Shown here: in pieces, positions 1-11,400 of the stretch
Layout: each line of letters starts with the position of its first letter
Position numbering within the stretch: position 1 is the stretch's first letter
Assembly: GCA_029204045.2 (NCBI GenBank)
Contig: JAQNDB010000515.1
Location: 1 to 64,000, forward strand
DNA from: Tillandsia leiboldiana
Taxonomy: Eukaryota; Streptophyta; Magnoliopsida; Poales; Bromeliaceae
Length of the DNA stretch: 64,000 nt
Reading direction: 5' to 3'
Notes under the pieces: generated by a model
What the model was told of the DNA's origin: nothing
Database searches by the model: none
What the model saw: the letters and a program-made list of their open reading frames with translations, nothing else
Translations under genes and position numbers: made by a program

Positions 1-936
1 GATGGGGCCCCCATGGGTGGGGGTGTGAGAGGTTGATGTGAGGCAGGTGCTCGGCGGCCGAGGCAGGTGCTCGGCGGTGGACATCGGGGAAGGTGCCCGA
101 GTTGTTTTGAACAGGGTGGGTTATATGTGGTGATGATGCATGAGAGGGATGGTTGCTCCGGTGTTTGTGGTTTGCCCTATTATTGTTTTTCTTATGCTTA
201 TCATGCTATTTCTAGTCACTGACTTCCACTCCGTGACAGGTTCGTCCAGGGGCGAGTGTTAGGGCACCGGTGAGGACGCGAGAGTGCGTGTTCTGATTTG
301 GGTGACTTCAGATACAGTGACTCTTCTTTCCCTTTTCTTTTATTATTCATGCTAGCCAGCTGTGGATTGCGACACCCCCGTGGGGTCGAAGTGGATGTTG
401 CTTTCTTTTCCTTTTTGAATAATCGAATGAATATTACGTTCTCTCTTACTTGGCCGTTTTGAACAACGAAAAGCAAAGAAAAACCGTTTGCGAAAATTAT
501 TCTTAAAACGTGGGTGTCGTGTGGGCACCGAGCTTTACAAACCTTGTGGGATTTATGTGTTTGCGAACTGTTTTCACAAACGATGGCATCGTGTGGATGC
601 CGCTTTTCAAAAACCTTGTGATTATTTATCTTTTCAAAACACCGGCCTCTATGCTCTAGGTGAATGCTAGAATATCATGTGAGTTGTTTGGTTGTATGTG
701 TACGAGACCCCACCTGTTGTGGTCAGAGATTGTATGTGCTACGCCTTGTGAGACACTTCGTAGTTGAGACGCCGTGCATATACAAAGGAGACTCTGCCCG
801 TTTGCAGAGTGAATTTGTGTATGCGGCGGTCTGGGCACGCGCCGGGGAGTATTGTTTTACAAAAAAAAAAATATATGGCCGAATTAGGGGCATCGGTGGC
901 TCCTCTCCGCGCGATTCAAACCCCCGGGGCGTGACA
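1..936 (+). mobile_element. 3' part of a family-B Ty3/gypsy LTR (cut by window start)
   Basis: The segment ends in CCCCCGGGGCGTGACA at 936, the terminus of every gypsy LTR here. Read in reverse complement it follows the LTR at 31962-35429 from roughly 31962 to 33000, including the U5 stem-loop, the A-rich run near 860 and the repeats near 40-90. It is visibly more diverged from the three minus-strand B copies than they are from each other. Sequence after 936 is family-E internal DNA, so this is the right end of an insertion into element E2. The left end and its target duplication lie outside the window. No gene is present; short ORFs across it are chance. Confidence 0.85.
768..831 (+). other. 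U5 stem-loop, type 1
   Basis: GCATATACAAA (776-786) pairs with TTTGTGTATGC (814-824). An inner stem ACTCTGC (791-797) pairs with GCAGAGT (804-810). GACGCC at 768-773 can pair outward with GGC-G-GTC at 825-831. The same module occurs in the solo LTR (13912-13977), in T (19236-19298) and in the B LTRs (25991-26039, 32073-32121, 38449-38497), with substitutions that keep pairing. Confidence 0.75.
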
Positions 937-1488
937 TCGTCTCTCTCGAACGTGATCACTGATCCTCGGTCAAACCATTGAGTATGCACAATCGCTACAT
1001 CTAAGGTCGGCGCCCGCCGAGTATGCCTCGAATCATGGATGTCTCGATGCAGTCTCCTCTCAAACATAATCTACTTCCTGGGCCTCATCCTGGGTGACCT
1101 GGGGTACTCTGATCATCCGCCGCGGAATCTCGCTCCCGGTGGTCCAGCAGGTCGAACTCGACGCCACCAACTCTCGGCGTCCCTATCCAAAAGTGCATAA
1201 CCAAGTGCACCAGATGCTTCTCCTAAAAGAACAATTCTCAAATAATTTTCCCATAGGCAATCCTGTCCTCGGCCTTCCAAGGCTCCAAGCTCGGTCCCGA
1301 AATCTGCAGGGGATGGAACTGAATGAAATAAAACAACCGGTCAGCAACCTATCGCTGCTTCTGCACCATCAATGGCGCGATCAGGATCGAAGTCGACGAC
1401 ATCGCGGCTGGAAGTACTACTAGCGATACCCCAGAAGATGCTCTCGGCTCAAGCATGTACATCAAGCGCTCCAAGTTCTCTTCCTGGC
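937..1488 (-). pseudogene. Element E2 internal region, gag capsid fossil
   Basis: This stretch follows E1 around 58660-59040 in the same order (for example GATCACTGATCCTCGGTCAA near 954) and continues at 15641 after the A1 insertion. Read on the minus strand it keeps decayed capsid. Around 1160-1260 the residues EKH..HLVMHF..G..R line up with EEHERVPLAVHFLEGNAR of the coding gag at 18063-18917. Around 970-1067 it has RAPTLDVAI, matching the capsid tail fossil of E1 (58704-58982). Stops and frameshifts make it non-coding. The start of A1 at 1494 and the B LTR at 936 are both later insertions into it. Confidence 0.7.
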
Positions 1489-1493
1489 GCCGC
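1489..1493. repeat. Target site duplication GCCGC, left copy of A1
   Basis: GCCGC directly precedes the LTR start TGTGAAGACC at 1494. The same five bases follow the LTR end at 15641-15645, the length expected for Ty3/gypsy integration. Confidence 0.9.
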
Positions 1494-1829
1494 TGTGAAG
1501 ACCCGGACCTTCGTGGTCATTATAGTGTGATCGACAGCTTGCGGAGGCCTATTTCTGTGGATAGTGTGGATTGCGCGCAAATCGGACCTCGAAAACGGAC
1601 TCAGTGCGAGAAATTGATCAAGATGGTTAATTGGGAATTTCGTCGAAAAATAGAGGTGGTTTCGCGCAAAATGGACACCGTATTTGGATTCAGCGCGGAA
1701 AAACGATCAAAACGACTATTTGGTTGCATTATTTGGAGTTTTGGAGGTAGGAATTGGACTCGGCGCGCGAAAATAGCTAAAAGAGGCATTTTTGGAGCAA
1801 TTCTGGATTTATTTAAGGCGGCCGGTCCA

Positions 1830-2135
1830 CGGTTTGGGCGTGCACCAGGCGCAGCGACTCGGGGGGAAGCGCCAGCTGTCAGCGCTGGAGAGGCCTGTCC
1901 GGGCCACGCGGCAAGCCCACGCGCGCCCGCTGGCGCGACGCGCGTCCCTGTGCGGGACGCGTGTCGCCGCGCCAGTGGCGGGCGCCACGGGCAACGTGGC
2001 CCCATCCGGGCCATCCGCCCGGGGGCGGGGCGCCCGGATGGGCGCCACGTGCCCCCGCTGGGCGCGGGGCTGGGCCGGGAGCCGGGCCTGGCCCAGCACT
2101 GTGCACCGCACAGTAAACCCCCCCCCCCCCCCACT
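1830..2135 (+). other. GC-rich block and C-run in the A1 LTR
   Basis: Strongly GC-rich sequence with many short inverted matches built on GGGCGCC and GGCGCGAC, closed by a run of about 15 C followed by CTTTT-rich pyrimidines. The 3' LTR has the same block at about 8790-9095 with a shorter C-run. A2 has a diverged counterpart at 45590-45840 and 52600-52850. In A2 a TATA box lies just beyond the block, so this is probably the upstream part of the LTR promoter. Three reading frames stay open here only because stop codons are rare in such DNA. Confidence 0.6.
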
Positions 2136-4940
2136 TTTGGTTCTCTTTTTCTTCTCTCCTCCTACTTAAGCTCCTCTACATCCTCCTTCTCCCACTTTTG
2201 GATCTTTCCAACCTTGGGGACTTCTACAGAGGAATTTTTGGCAACCCTCCTTCATCTTCATCAGCAAAAGGTGGATTATAGAGGCTCTATCACCATCATC
2301 TTCTCCATGAGGCAAGCACCACCATTGTTGCAGTTTGTGAACCTCTCCGTCGCGTTTCAGTGCGAAAATTCCCTCGACTCATTTCTTGGAGTTTCGAGCT
2401 AATTTTGGTTCTACGTTTTCAAAAGAGGTAAGGCTACAATTTTTGTATTCAACCTCTTACCCCAGATCTCATGTTTTTACTGAGTTTTAAGGCCATCTTT
2501 GGAACCCTTCATTCAGTCTGGAATCCTGAACAGTCCTCAGTGTGTTGGGCTTTCTGGGCAGTAGGATGGGAATATTTGGATGATTTTTGCGGGAAACTTT
2601 CAGGACTCGAATATCTACAATATTGGTATGTATCATTCTCCCCAGATATGAGTTTTTATTAGGGTTTATTCATGATCTTTGGAGCACCTTGCTGCAGTCC
2701 TGTAAAGATGGAACTTGGTGATAGTTCAAAAGTGTTTATGGGTTTTCTCCTTCATCGAGCACGAAAATTGGAGTTCTTTAGCTCAATTTGTATCTACTCT
2801 CGACAAGGAATCCAATGGCACCTCTCTTGCAGGATTTGGAGCACGTTTTATTAGGTAACTTTAATGATCTTTTTAAGTGTTGTTATATGGTTACTGCAGT
2901 CCCTGTTTTAGTTTTGATTTGAGCAAGGCACCTTGGAATGCAGATAACTTTGTGGATATAAGGTCTTTTTCAGAAATTCAAGTTGGGACTTCTTCTTAAC
3001 TTCAAGGTGAGAAAATTCTCTTTTGTGATCTGTGGATGAATCCCTTTGGAAAAGCCTCTAATTAAGCTTGGAAATGCTAGCAAGTTTATGTTAGCAATTT
3101 TGGACAGCATTGTGATTTTGTTGTATTTGAATGTCAAAGGAAAATAATGGTGGATTTTGAGGACTTAAAGATGTTTGTATGAAAGAGAATATCTTTGCTT
3201 TACTGCTGGGAACTTTATTTTGAGGTATTTGTGGTTGCACATACATTTTAATTAACCTTGTTGCACATGCCGAAATTCTGGAATTTGAATGCGCAGTGTG
3301 CATTGTTTCAGTGATTGCGCCCAATCCGTGAGGCGGATTTGGATGATTTTCACGGCATTGGACTCCTGGAGGATAAGGATTACTCACGCCAAATTCAGCC
3401 AGATCGGGCATCGGATCATCAAGTTTCAGGTGGGTGGTTGTGCTTAGCCGAAAACATCGATTTACCCACTCGGGCTATTGGTTTCCTCTTGGCATTGTGG
3501 TTGATGTTCTCTTTTCCTTGGTATAATATGCTTGGATACCCATGTCTAGATTAAGTTAATTGATCCTCAATGTATACATGAGTGAATGAATAGCTTGATT
3601 GATGTTATATTATCTCATATGAAGTTCATTATAAGTGATCATTCTTAAACCTATGCTATGTGAGGGTAATTGGGAAATTAATCTTTAACCTACACCTTGT
3701 GATGAATGGTTAACCTAATCATGGTGAATGATGGTGATTGTTATATGTGACTGGTTGATTGATTTATGTGAGGACTTGATGGGGTTATGTGAGAAGTACT
3801 TGGTTGCTTATGTGAAAAGGACTTGGTTGATTTATTTGAGAATGGCTTATATGAGAGTAGTTAGTTTTGTTGATCCTTAACTTGCAATGTTTGATGTTGG
3901 GCATAGATGTTAATTCATAACCTATCTATGTGAGAATAATTAGTGGATTGATCATTGATCTAACTTATATGAAAATGGGTGATGATGTGGGTTGTTGATC
4001 TAGTTGATGTGAGAATGACCTAGGCTTTTGATTCCTAATTCCTTCATAAAGATGGATATCATTGTTGAGTTGAGGCCTATTCCTTATGAGACAAAGCAAT
4101 TTCATGACTCCTATTACTTACAGTGAGATTGGACGTGGTTGGTAGATCCTATGTTCATCCTATGTAAGATCAATGAAGGTTGTTGAACCTTAAGCTATTC
4201 ATTGGTGATACTTGATTGAATGTCCCTGTTTAAGTGATGTTAAATGATCTTGGGCTTATTCCTATATGAATGTGAGGGTTGACCGCGTTGTACCATCTTA
4301 TGAGATTTGTGATTATGTGTGGCACTTCCTTATTTTCATACTTTGTGAATATCGTGTATGTGGTATTGGTAGGCATAGGCTATGTTGCACTTAATGTTCT
4401 TATGCAATCATCAATATTATGGAATAGAATGCTCTAATAAATGTAGAACATCGACACCTGTTTACTTTATATCATCTTGGGACATTTGCATGCTTGTATG
4501 GTCATTTAGATAGGCCACCTTTTTCTGCTACACTATCATGTTGGACTTGACTTAGGAGAAACCATGTTTCTTGCTTTCTCCTTTCATACTAGGCTCAGGG
4601 CATTTGTAGCTCGTGCGCGAGCAGGTGGTTTTTGAGATAGTGTAGGCGGACTCTTGGGATCTGGGATAGGCTGGCTTGAGGGCAGGGTATTGCGGCTATC
4701 GCAGACTTTGGGCGGTTGACCGGATGGTGACTTGTGCATCGGATTAGGGATGACAGGTCGGGCTTGATTTGGGAGATTGGTGGGATATTGCGGCGACCGC
4801 GGACTTTGGGCGGCCGACCGGGTATTTACAGTGCATCAGATTGGTGGGATCGGGCTCTCTTTAGTGGATGGGTTTTCCCACTTTGATCAGTGTCATGATC
4901 CAGTCCTGCTGACTTATTCTACTATGATACTTGTTACTAC

Positions 4941-5120
4941 GACCTTGAGTCCTTGAGACTCCTATCCCCTATCGGTGCTATGCATTGGCCGGCATAACCG
5001 ATTTGGCAAGTATAGTGTGCACGTTATACAGACCTTGAGTCCTTGAGACTCCTATCCCCTATCGGTGTTATGCGTAGGCTGGCATACCCGATTTGGCAAG
5101 CACCGCAGGCAGTACCAGTG
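4941..5120 (+). repeat. 90-bp tandem duplication in the A1 LTR
   Basis: GACCTTGAGTCCTTGAGACT begins at 4941 and again at 5031, each copy running through CCTATCGGTG and CCGATTTGGCAAG. The same pair is present in the 3' LTR near 14736-14900, so the duplication predates the insertion of A1. Confidence 0.85.
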
Positions 5121-5761
5121 TTCACTGGAGTATAGATTGGGTTTATTCAGGCAGGCTTTGATATTCTGATGCATACATTTAGCTATACTTCTTAGCACGG
5201 CATTTAGAGGCATATTAGTGGTAGCTTCCTCTTATCAGTATTTCTGTTTATAGCTTACCACCTCTCTTACTCCTTCTCTTGCCTCTGGTAGACTTAGCGG
5301 GTACATCGGGGTTTGAGGCCTTACCCACAGGGGGAGGCTACTGGTTTTACTAGTGGTTCTCACCCCCATTGTTGTTTTACCCATTTCCTCCCTTTGTTTT
5401 GCAGTGTCTGCTGCGGGAGTTACGGATCTTCGGTTGACAGTTCGAGGCGAGGGAGTCGCGAGATAGATCTTTACAAGTGTTGATGTCTACAGTGGGATAG
5501 ATGTACCAACCCAGATTGTGGGTTTCACTGTACTCAGTTGTATTTTATTATTTCAGTTATCTCCATTTTTGGATTTATAGATGTTGTATAGGTGGCTTTA
5601 CTTGTATTACAGTCTCGGTGGACCGGATTATTGTATCATTATTTATGGGAGATGGATATTGTGCTTTTACTTTTCAGTTGTACAGTGATTTAGACTTTTT
5701 ATTACAGCAGTTTTTCTTCAGCTCTGATATCTATTTAGTTGGTAGATGATACTTTGCAGGT

Positions 5762-5847
5762 CAGACGCTTCGCTTATGCGGGATTCCGCATAGGTGGCGG
5801 ATCTGTTGGCGAGCCCGGGTCGCAGTTTCGACCCCCGGGGCGTGACA
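5762..5847 (+). other. U5 double stem-loop, type 2, at the LTR end
   Basis: The first stem is CTTATGCGG / CCGCATAGG around the loop GATT (core 5775-5792). CAGA (5762) and TCTG (5802-5805) can close it outside. The second is CCCGGGTCG (5814-5822), loop CAGTTT, CGACCCCCGGG (5829-5839), ending just before GCGTGACA. Family E replaces the first stem by TCTGTACGG / CCGTACAGA, so several base pairs change on both sides together. The copy in the 3' LTR is at 15555-15640. Confidence 0.75.
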
Positions 5848-5855
5848 GATTAGAG

Positions 5856-5868
5856 TGGTATCAGAGCC
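5856..5868 (+). other. Primer binding site of A1 (initiator Met-tRNA)
   Basis: TGGTATCAGAGCC lies eight bases after the 5' LTR. It is the standard complement of the 3' end of plant initiator methionine tRNA used to prime minus-strand DNA synthesis. Confidence 0.93.
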
Positions 5869-5997
5869 TAGGATGTAGGTCGTTATGGACTTAGAAACCC
5901 TAGGCTTGTGGTTGGACCTTAGGATGACTATGTGAGAGTCGTGACTTACAGCGAGAGTCCTAATTGAGTTTTATACCTCTCTCAAGGGACGGGATGA

Positions 5998-6720
5998 GTG
6001 ATTGGCATGTTTATTCTCCTTGGTGATTATGTTGGCTGCAGACAGCATAATGCCATGGAATGGGTGACATGTCCTAGACTTTCGCTGGATTGGGTCGAGT
6101 TTTTTTGTGGTGTGTTTTGTGTGCGGTTCGTCGTGGTGAGCGGTGTCTCCCTGGCGCAGAGTTCTGACCCGTGTGCACCCCATTGCAGCTTTTGGGCGAG
6201 GATAGGCAGTTTTGGGTCGGATACCGAGATTGTGGTCAGAGGGCTCTGGACCCATATGATAGGATTGGCAGTGGCATATCGGCGACGGAGAGAGCAGCTG
6301 ATAGGATGATACAGTTGCTGGAGCTGTGGACATCTCCGATAGTGCTTTCCGTTGAGACCAACCCCTTTGTAGATCCTGGGTGGCAACGATTCCAATGGCG
6401 CCGGTTGGGCGAGTAGCCCTCTTTGGGTCGACTTTTAGTGCCGAGGCACTGAGGCGGGGTGGACAGTGGATAGCAGATGAGCAGTGGGACATCATTGATC
6501 GATCGAGTCAGCTTTGGTTGTTTGACCTATCCCGACTCGTAGGATTGAGTTTGGAGCCTTGGGAGGCAGAGTCATGGTTGGTGGTGCTGGACGGACTATT
6601 TGAGAGCCTTTTATGCCTGAGGGTTTATGCAGTTGATGAACTGCACGCTCCACGTTATGGGGAACGAGGCGCATGGGATGTGTGTGCTGGGTTAGGATTG
6701 TGCTAGGATACCTTTTTGGC
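5998..6720 (+). pseudogene. Fossil gag (coil and capsid pieces) in A1
   Basis: No open gag remains, but two stretches look like it. Around 6220-6320 the reading frames give a charged heptad segment (GLWTHMIGLAVAYRRRREQL, then DRMIQLLEL after a frameshift). It matches the better kept copy in A2 (48430-48535) and resembles the gag N-terminal coil of the coding element. Around 6550-6620 an 18-residue stretch W-E-A-E-S-W...LFESLL aligns without gaps to W-V-V-E-K-W...LFEDLL of the capsid domain, about 8 identities. Stops and frameshifts separate the pieces. The rest of this stretch shows nothing recognisable. Confidence 0.55.
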
Positions 6721-7269
6721 TCGTTCGGTCCCTTTGACTTCAGATTTTGGAAGCCCCGATGGAGCATAGCGTTGTAGTTCCTTTGGACAGATGGAGACAC
6801 TCGGTGCCAGTTGATGGACGGCAGACTAGTAGGCAGAGGCCTTCTCGATTCCTTTTCAGAGTCATGGACTTCTGAGGTGCCAGAGGTTGGGTGGACCCCG
6901 ACGGCAGCATCAGCATCAGTATCAGAGTGGCGCAGCGGAAGCGTGATGGGCTGCAGTCACTGCCGCAGTATGAGTGGAGGCAGAGATGGTGCTCTCTTTG
7001 GAGATGTCAGGATACTCTCAGGCCGATTGAGCGATGACCACTAACACTGGCAGTTGAGTCTGTGCAACCTGGTTGGAGGGCGCCCCATCAGTGGGATGTG
7101 TTGTCGCAGGTATGATTTCCTTTACAGCTATCTGAGCTAGAACGAGGTGCATTCCTGCACGGACTAAAGGTAGAGCTGCTACCACGTGCACTTGAGGTAT
7201 AGAGCCTTGATTAGGATGTGCACGTGGAGGAGGTTTGTGGAATATGTCCAGTGCAGTTAGGCTATGGGT

Positions 7270-7930
7270 TACACCCGTTGACTAGCTGGTCTTGTGGCAG
7301 CCCAGGATTTTCAACTCGGTGTATTGGATTGGTCAGTGTGGCATCTTGCAATTTGTAATTGTGGGGTGAGGGCCGTGAACTTCTGCGAGTTGGACAGAAG
7401 GAGTTGGTTTACAGGTGGTGGTAGATTGCACTAGTTGCAGTGACAGCGTGCCAACAGGAGTCAGGCAGATGATGAGCCAAGGATGTATTGCCCAGATAGT
7501 GACTGTGATAAAGGTGCCTACGGCAGCCCCGGGACTCAAAGGTGCCCTTAATGCCCTCGAGTTCTCGAATATGAGTCCACCTGAGTTGATGAGAATGCCG
7601 CCGGGCAAGGGGATAGAGATTGTTATTAACGTGGTTCTAGGAACCGCGTCGATATTGAAGGCACCTCATTGGATGGCACCAGCACAACTGAGAGTTGATG
7701 GTACAGTTATTGATTATGATGGATAACGGGGTTGTTAGACCCGGTGTGTTACCTGATGGAGGAGACGATGGATCTTTCGTCCTGTCAACAGTGATTGAGT
7801 TGTAGTGATGCCCCCACGGTAGTCTTGGATGTGTGTTGATGTTTTGGTTTCAGTCGAGCAACCCACACTGATGGATGAGATCAGTGAGTGTTGAATTAAG
7901 GGTCCACAGTTGATGTGGAGTAAGGACAGA
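7270..7930 (+). pseudogene. Fossil protease-RT junction of pol in A1
   Basis: Translated pieces follow the coding element's pol in order. Near 7305-7380 there is LGVLDW plus A.I.NC.VRAV, matching LGMDWL...AVIDCEMRQV at the protease end. Within 7415-7726 a 79-residue stretch (GVRQMMSQGCIAQ to KAPHWMAPAQLR) matches the protease-RT linker ending KAPYRMAFAELK. Then, in a shifted frame from about 7705, MDNGVVRP..LP.G matches LDKGFIRPSTSPWG of the RT start. It then fades, with the RT active site, RNase H and most of integrase missing. The counterpart in A2 (47029-47337) is better preserved. Confidence 0.75.
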
Positions 7931-8284
7931 ATGACAGCCACAGCCGGGACAACTTCAACTCTTCGTTGTTTTTCGGTGGTTCTCCAACTCAGAGTTGTAG
8001 TTGTTGGACTCCTTTTTATATGGATAATTGGGAGGGTGTACTTCAGGTTTCTTGAATGAGTTGGTTTTGAGGAAGAGATTTTGGGGGTGTTGTGGATCAG
8101 TGGTTGCTTGTTATTTCTTCTTTTCCCCGTGACATGCTGGAATTCTTGTCATTGTCCATGTCTCCGCTTAGAGGTGATATGTTTGGTTTGCCCGTCGATG
8201 TTTGACTCGCTCCACTTGAGACTAGTGAGTGTCTGGAGCTCTGGAGGCACCGTTGTGGATTATGGCTGGAGAGATGAGGAATGG

Positions 8285-8400
8285 CGCAACTATGCCATGT
8301 CGTACTGGCGGTTGATGTTGTTGTGGAATAATCACGGGAAACGGGTGACGCTTTGAGAGCTGGTGACGAGGATGTTGGATATTTGCCCTTCTGGTTTGAG
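8285..8400 (+). pseudogene. Fossil pol C-terminus (chromo-like tail) in A1
   Basis: The frame reading WNNHGKRVTL-stop-ELVTRM aligns with WSNHEEREATWELESRM at the end of the coding pol (21656-23923). The stop TGA at 8354-8356 sits where the conserved Trp codon TGG should be. The segment ends about 20 bp before the pre-PPT hairpin, as in the intact element. Confidence 0.7.
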
Positions 8401-8419
8401 ACTTCTTTTGAGCTATGTT

Positions 8420-8456
8420 AGTTTCGAGGATGAAACTTTCTTTTAGTGGGGGAGGA
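8420..8456 (+). other. Hairpin and polypurine tract of A1
   Basis: AGTTTC (8420-8425) and GAAACT (8432-8437) form a short inverted repeat. The polypurine tract AGTGGGGGAGGA ends at 8456, immediately before the 3' LTR. It would prime plus-strand DNA synthesis. The same hairpin plus tract arrangement recurs in T, B, A2 and E1. Confidence 0.88.
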
Positions 8457-11400
8457 TGTGAAGACCCGGACCTTCGTGGTCATTATAGTGTGATCGACAG
8501 CTTGCGGAGGCCTATTTTTGTGGATAGTGTGGATTGCGCGCAAATCGGACCCCGGAAACGGACTCAGTGCGAGAAATTGATCAAGATTGGTTAATTGGGA
8601 ATTTCGTCCAAAAATAGAGGTGGTTTCGCGCAAAATGGACACCGTATTTGGATTCAGCGCGGAAAAACGATCAAAACGGCTATTTGGTTGCATTATTTGG
8701 AGTTTTGGAGGTCGGAATTGGACTCGGCGCGCGAAAATAGCTAAAAGAGGCATTTTTGGAGCAATTCTGGATTTATTTAAGGTGGCCGGTCCACGGTTTG
8801 GGCGTGCACCAGGCGCAGCGACTCGGGGGGGAAGTGCCAGCTGTCAGCGCTGGAGAGGCCCGTCCGGGCCACGCGGCAAGCCCACGCGCGCCCGCTGGCG
8901 CGACGCGCGTCCCTGTGCGGGACGCGTGTCGCCGCGCTAGTGGCGGGCGCCACGGGCAACGTGGCCCCATCCGGGCCATCCGCCCGGGGGCGGGGCGCCC
9001 GGATGGGCGCCACGTGCCCCCGCTGGGCGCGGGGCTGGGCCGGGAGCCGGGCCTGGCCCAGCACTGTGCACCGCACAGTAAAACCCCCCCCCTTTTGGTT
9101 CTCTTTTTCTTCTTCTTCCTCCTACTTAAGCTCCTCTACATCCTCCTTCTCCCACTTTTGGATCTTTCCAACCTTTGGGACTTCTACAGAGGAATTTTTG
9201 GCAACCCTCCTTCATCTTCATCAGCAAAGAGGTGGATTATAGAGGCTCTATCACCATCATCTTCTCCATGAGGCAAGCACCACCATTGTTGCAGTTTGTG
9301 AACCTCTCCGTCGTGTTTCAGTGCGAAAATTCCCCTCGACTCATTTTTTGGAGTTTCGAGCTAATTTTTGGTTCTACGTTTTCACAAGAGGTAAGGCTAC
9401 AATTGTTGTATTCAACTCTTCCCCCAGATCTTATGTTTTTATAGAGTTTTAAGGCCATCTTTGGAACCCTTCATTTCAGTCTGGTATCCTGAACAGTCCT
9501 CAGTGTGTTGGCCTTTCTGGGCAGCAGGATGGGAATATTTGGATGATTTTTGCGGGAAAATTTTCAGGACTCGAAGATCTACAATATTGGTATGTATCAT
9601 TCTCCCCAGATCTGAGTTTTTATTAGGGTTTATTCATGATCTTTGGAGCACCTTGCTGCAGTCCTGTACAGATGGAACTTGGTGATAGTTCAAAGTGTTT
9701 ATGGGTTTTCTCCTTCATCCGAGCACGAAAATTGGAGTTCTTTAGCTCAATTTGTATCTACTCTCGACAAGGAATCCAATGGTACCTCTCTTGCAGGATT
9801 TGGAGCACGTTTTATTAGGTAACTTTAATGATCTTTTTAAGTGTTGTTATATGGTTACTGCAGTCCCTGTTTTAGTTTTGATTTGAGCAAGGCACCTTGG
9901 AATGCAGATAACTTTGTGGATATAAGGTCTTTTTCAGAAATTCAAGTTGGGACTTCTTCTTAACTTCAAGGTGAGAAAATTCTCTTTTGTGATCTGTGGA
10001 TGAATCCCTTTGGAAAAGGCTCTAATTAAGCTTGGAAATGCTATCAAGTTTATGTTAGCAATTTTGGACAGCATTGTGATTTTGTTGTATTTGAATGTCA
10101 AAGGAAAATTAATGGTGGATTTTGAGGACTTAAAGATGTTTGTATGAAAGAGGATATCTTTGCTTTACTGCTGGGAACTTTATTTTGAGGTATTTGTGGT
10201 TGCACATACATTTTAATTAACCTTGTTGCACATGCCGAAATTCTGGAATTTGAATGCGCAGTGTGCATTGTTTCAGTGATTGCGCCCAATCCGTGAGGCG
10301 GATTTGGATGATTTTCGCGGCATTGGACTCCTGGGAGGATAAGGATTACTCACGCCAAAATTCAGCCAGATCGGGCATCGGATCATCAAGTTTCAGGTGG
10401 GTGGTTGTGCTTAGCCGAAAACATCGATTTACCCACTCGGGCTATTGGTTTCCCTCTTGGCATTGTGGTTGATGTTCTCTTTTCCTTGGTATAATATGCT
10501 TGGATACCCATGTCTAGATTAAGTTAATTGATCCTCAATGTATACATGAGTGAATGAATAGCTTGATTGATGTTATATTATCTCATATGAAGTTCATTAT
10601 AAGTGATCATTCTTAAACCTATGCTATGTGAGAGTAATTGGGAAATTAATCTTTAACCTACACCTTGTGATGAATGGTTAACCTAATCATGGTGAATGAT
10701 GGTGATTGTTATATGTGACTGGTTGATTGATTTATGTGAGGACTTGATGCGGTTATGTGAGAAGTACTTGGTTGCTTATGTGAAAAGGACTTGGTTGATT
10801 TATTTGAGAATGGCTTATATGAGAGTAGTTGGTTTTGTTGATCCTTAACTTGCAATGTTTGATGTTGGGCATAGATGTTAATTCATAACCTATCTATGTG
10901 AGAATAATTAGTGGATTGATCATTGATCTAACTTATATGAAAATGGGTGATGATGTGGGTTGTTGATCTAGTTAATGTGAGAATGACCTAGGCTTTTGAT
11001 TCCTAATTCCTTCATAAAAGATGGATATCATTGTTGAGTTGAGGCCTATTCCTTATGAGACAAAGCAATTTCATGACTCCTATTACTTACAGTGAGATTG
11101 GACGTGGTTGGTAGATCCTATGTTCATCCTATGTAAGATCAATGAAGGTTGTTGAACCTTAAGCTATTCATTGGTGATACTTGATTGAATGTCCCTGTTT
11201 AAGTGATGTTAAATGATCTTGGGCTTATTCCTATATGAATGTGAGGGTTGACCGCGTTGTACCATGTAGTAGCCGCTGGTTTAAAATATTTTAAGGGTCT
11301 ACTTTTGGTTTCGTTAATTCCGCATTTCGTTTCGGGGGCTGGAGGGTGATCGAATAATTCCTTGTTTTCGGACAGACCGTCGGGGCCCGCGGGTATTTTT

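Larger units (their letters stand above)
1494..5847 (+). repeat. 5' LTR of A1 (4,354 bp)
   Basis: It runs from TGTGAAGACCCGGACC to CCCCCGGGGCGTGACA and is followed eight bases later by the primer binding site. Contents in order: a U3 start with GCGCAAATCGG-type sequence, a GC-rich block (about 1830-2115), a pyrimidine-rich stretch, a possible splice donor AAGAG/GTAAGG near 2424, a long AT-rich gene-free tract (2500-4600), a 90-bp tandem duplication (4941-5120), and the U5 stem-loops (5762-5839). The 82-codon ORF at 5501-5749 recurs at 15294-15542 only because the LTR is repeated. Confidence 0.92.

Noticed and set aside
1455..2402. 315-codon frame at the start of A1
   Set aside because: It begins in E2 sequence, crosses the target duplication and LTR boundary and continues through a GC block; the same LTR sequence at 8457 is not in a matching frame context.
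2500..4600. Long AT-rich part of the A LTR as a captured host gene or 5' UTR
   Set aside because: No ORF, no recognisable exon; both A1 LTRs and A2 carry it, so it is simply LTR body. A captured origin cannot be tested from this window.
5501..5749. 82-codon frame repeated at 15294-15542
   Set aside because: It is duplicated only because both are LTRs; in A2 the equivalent stretch (49000-49250) is broken, and it resembles no known protein.
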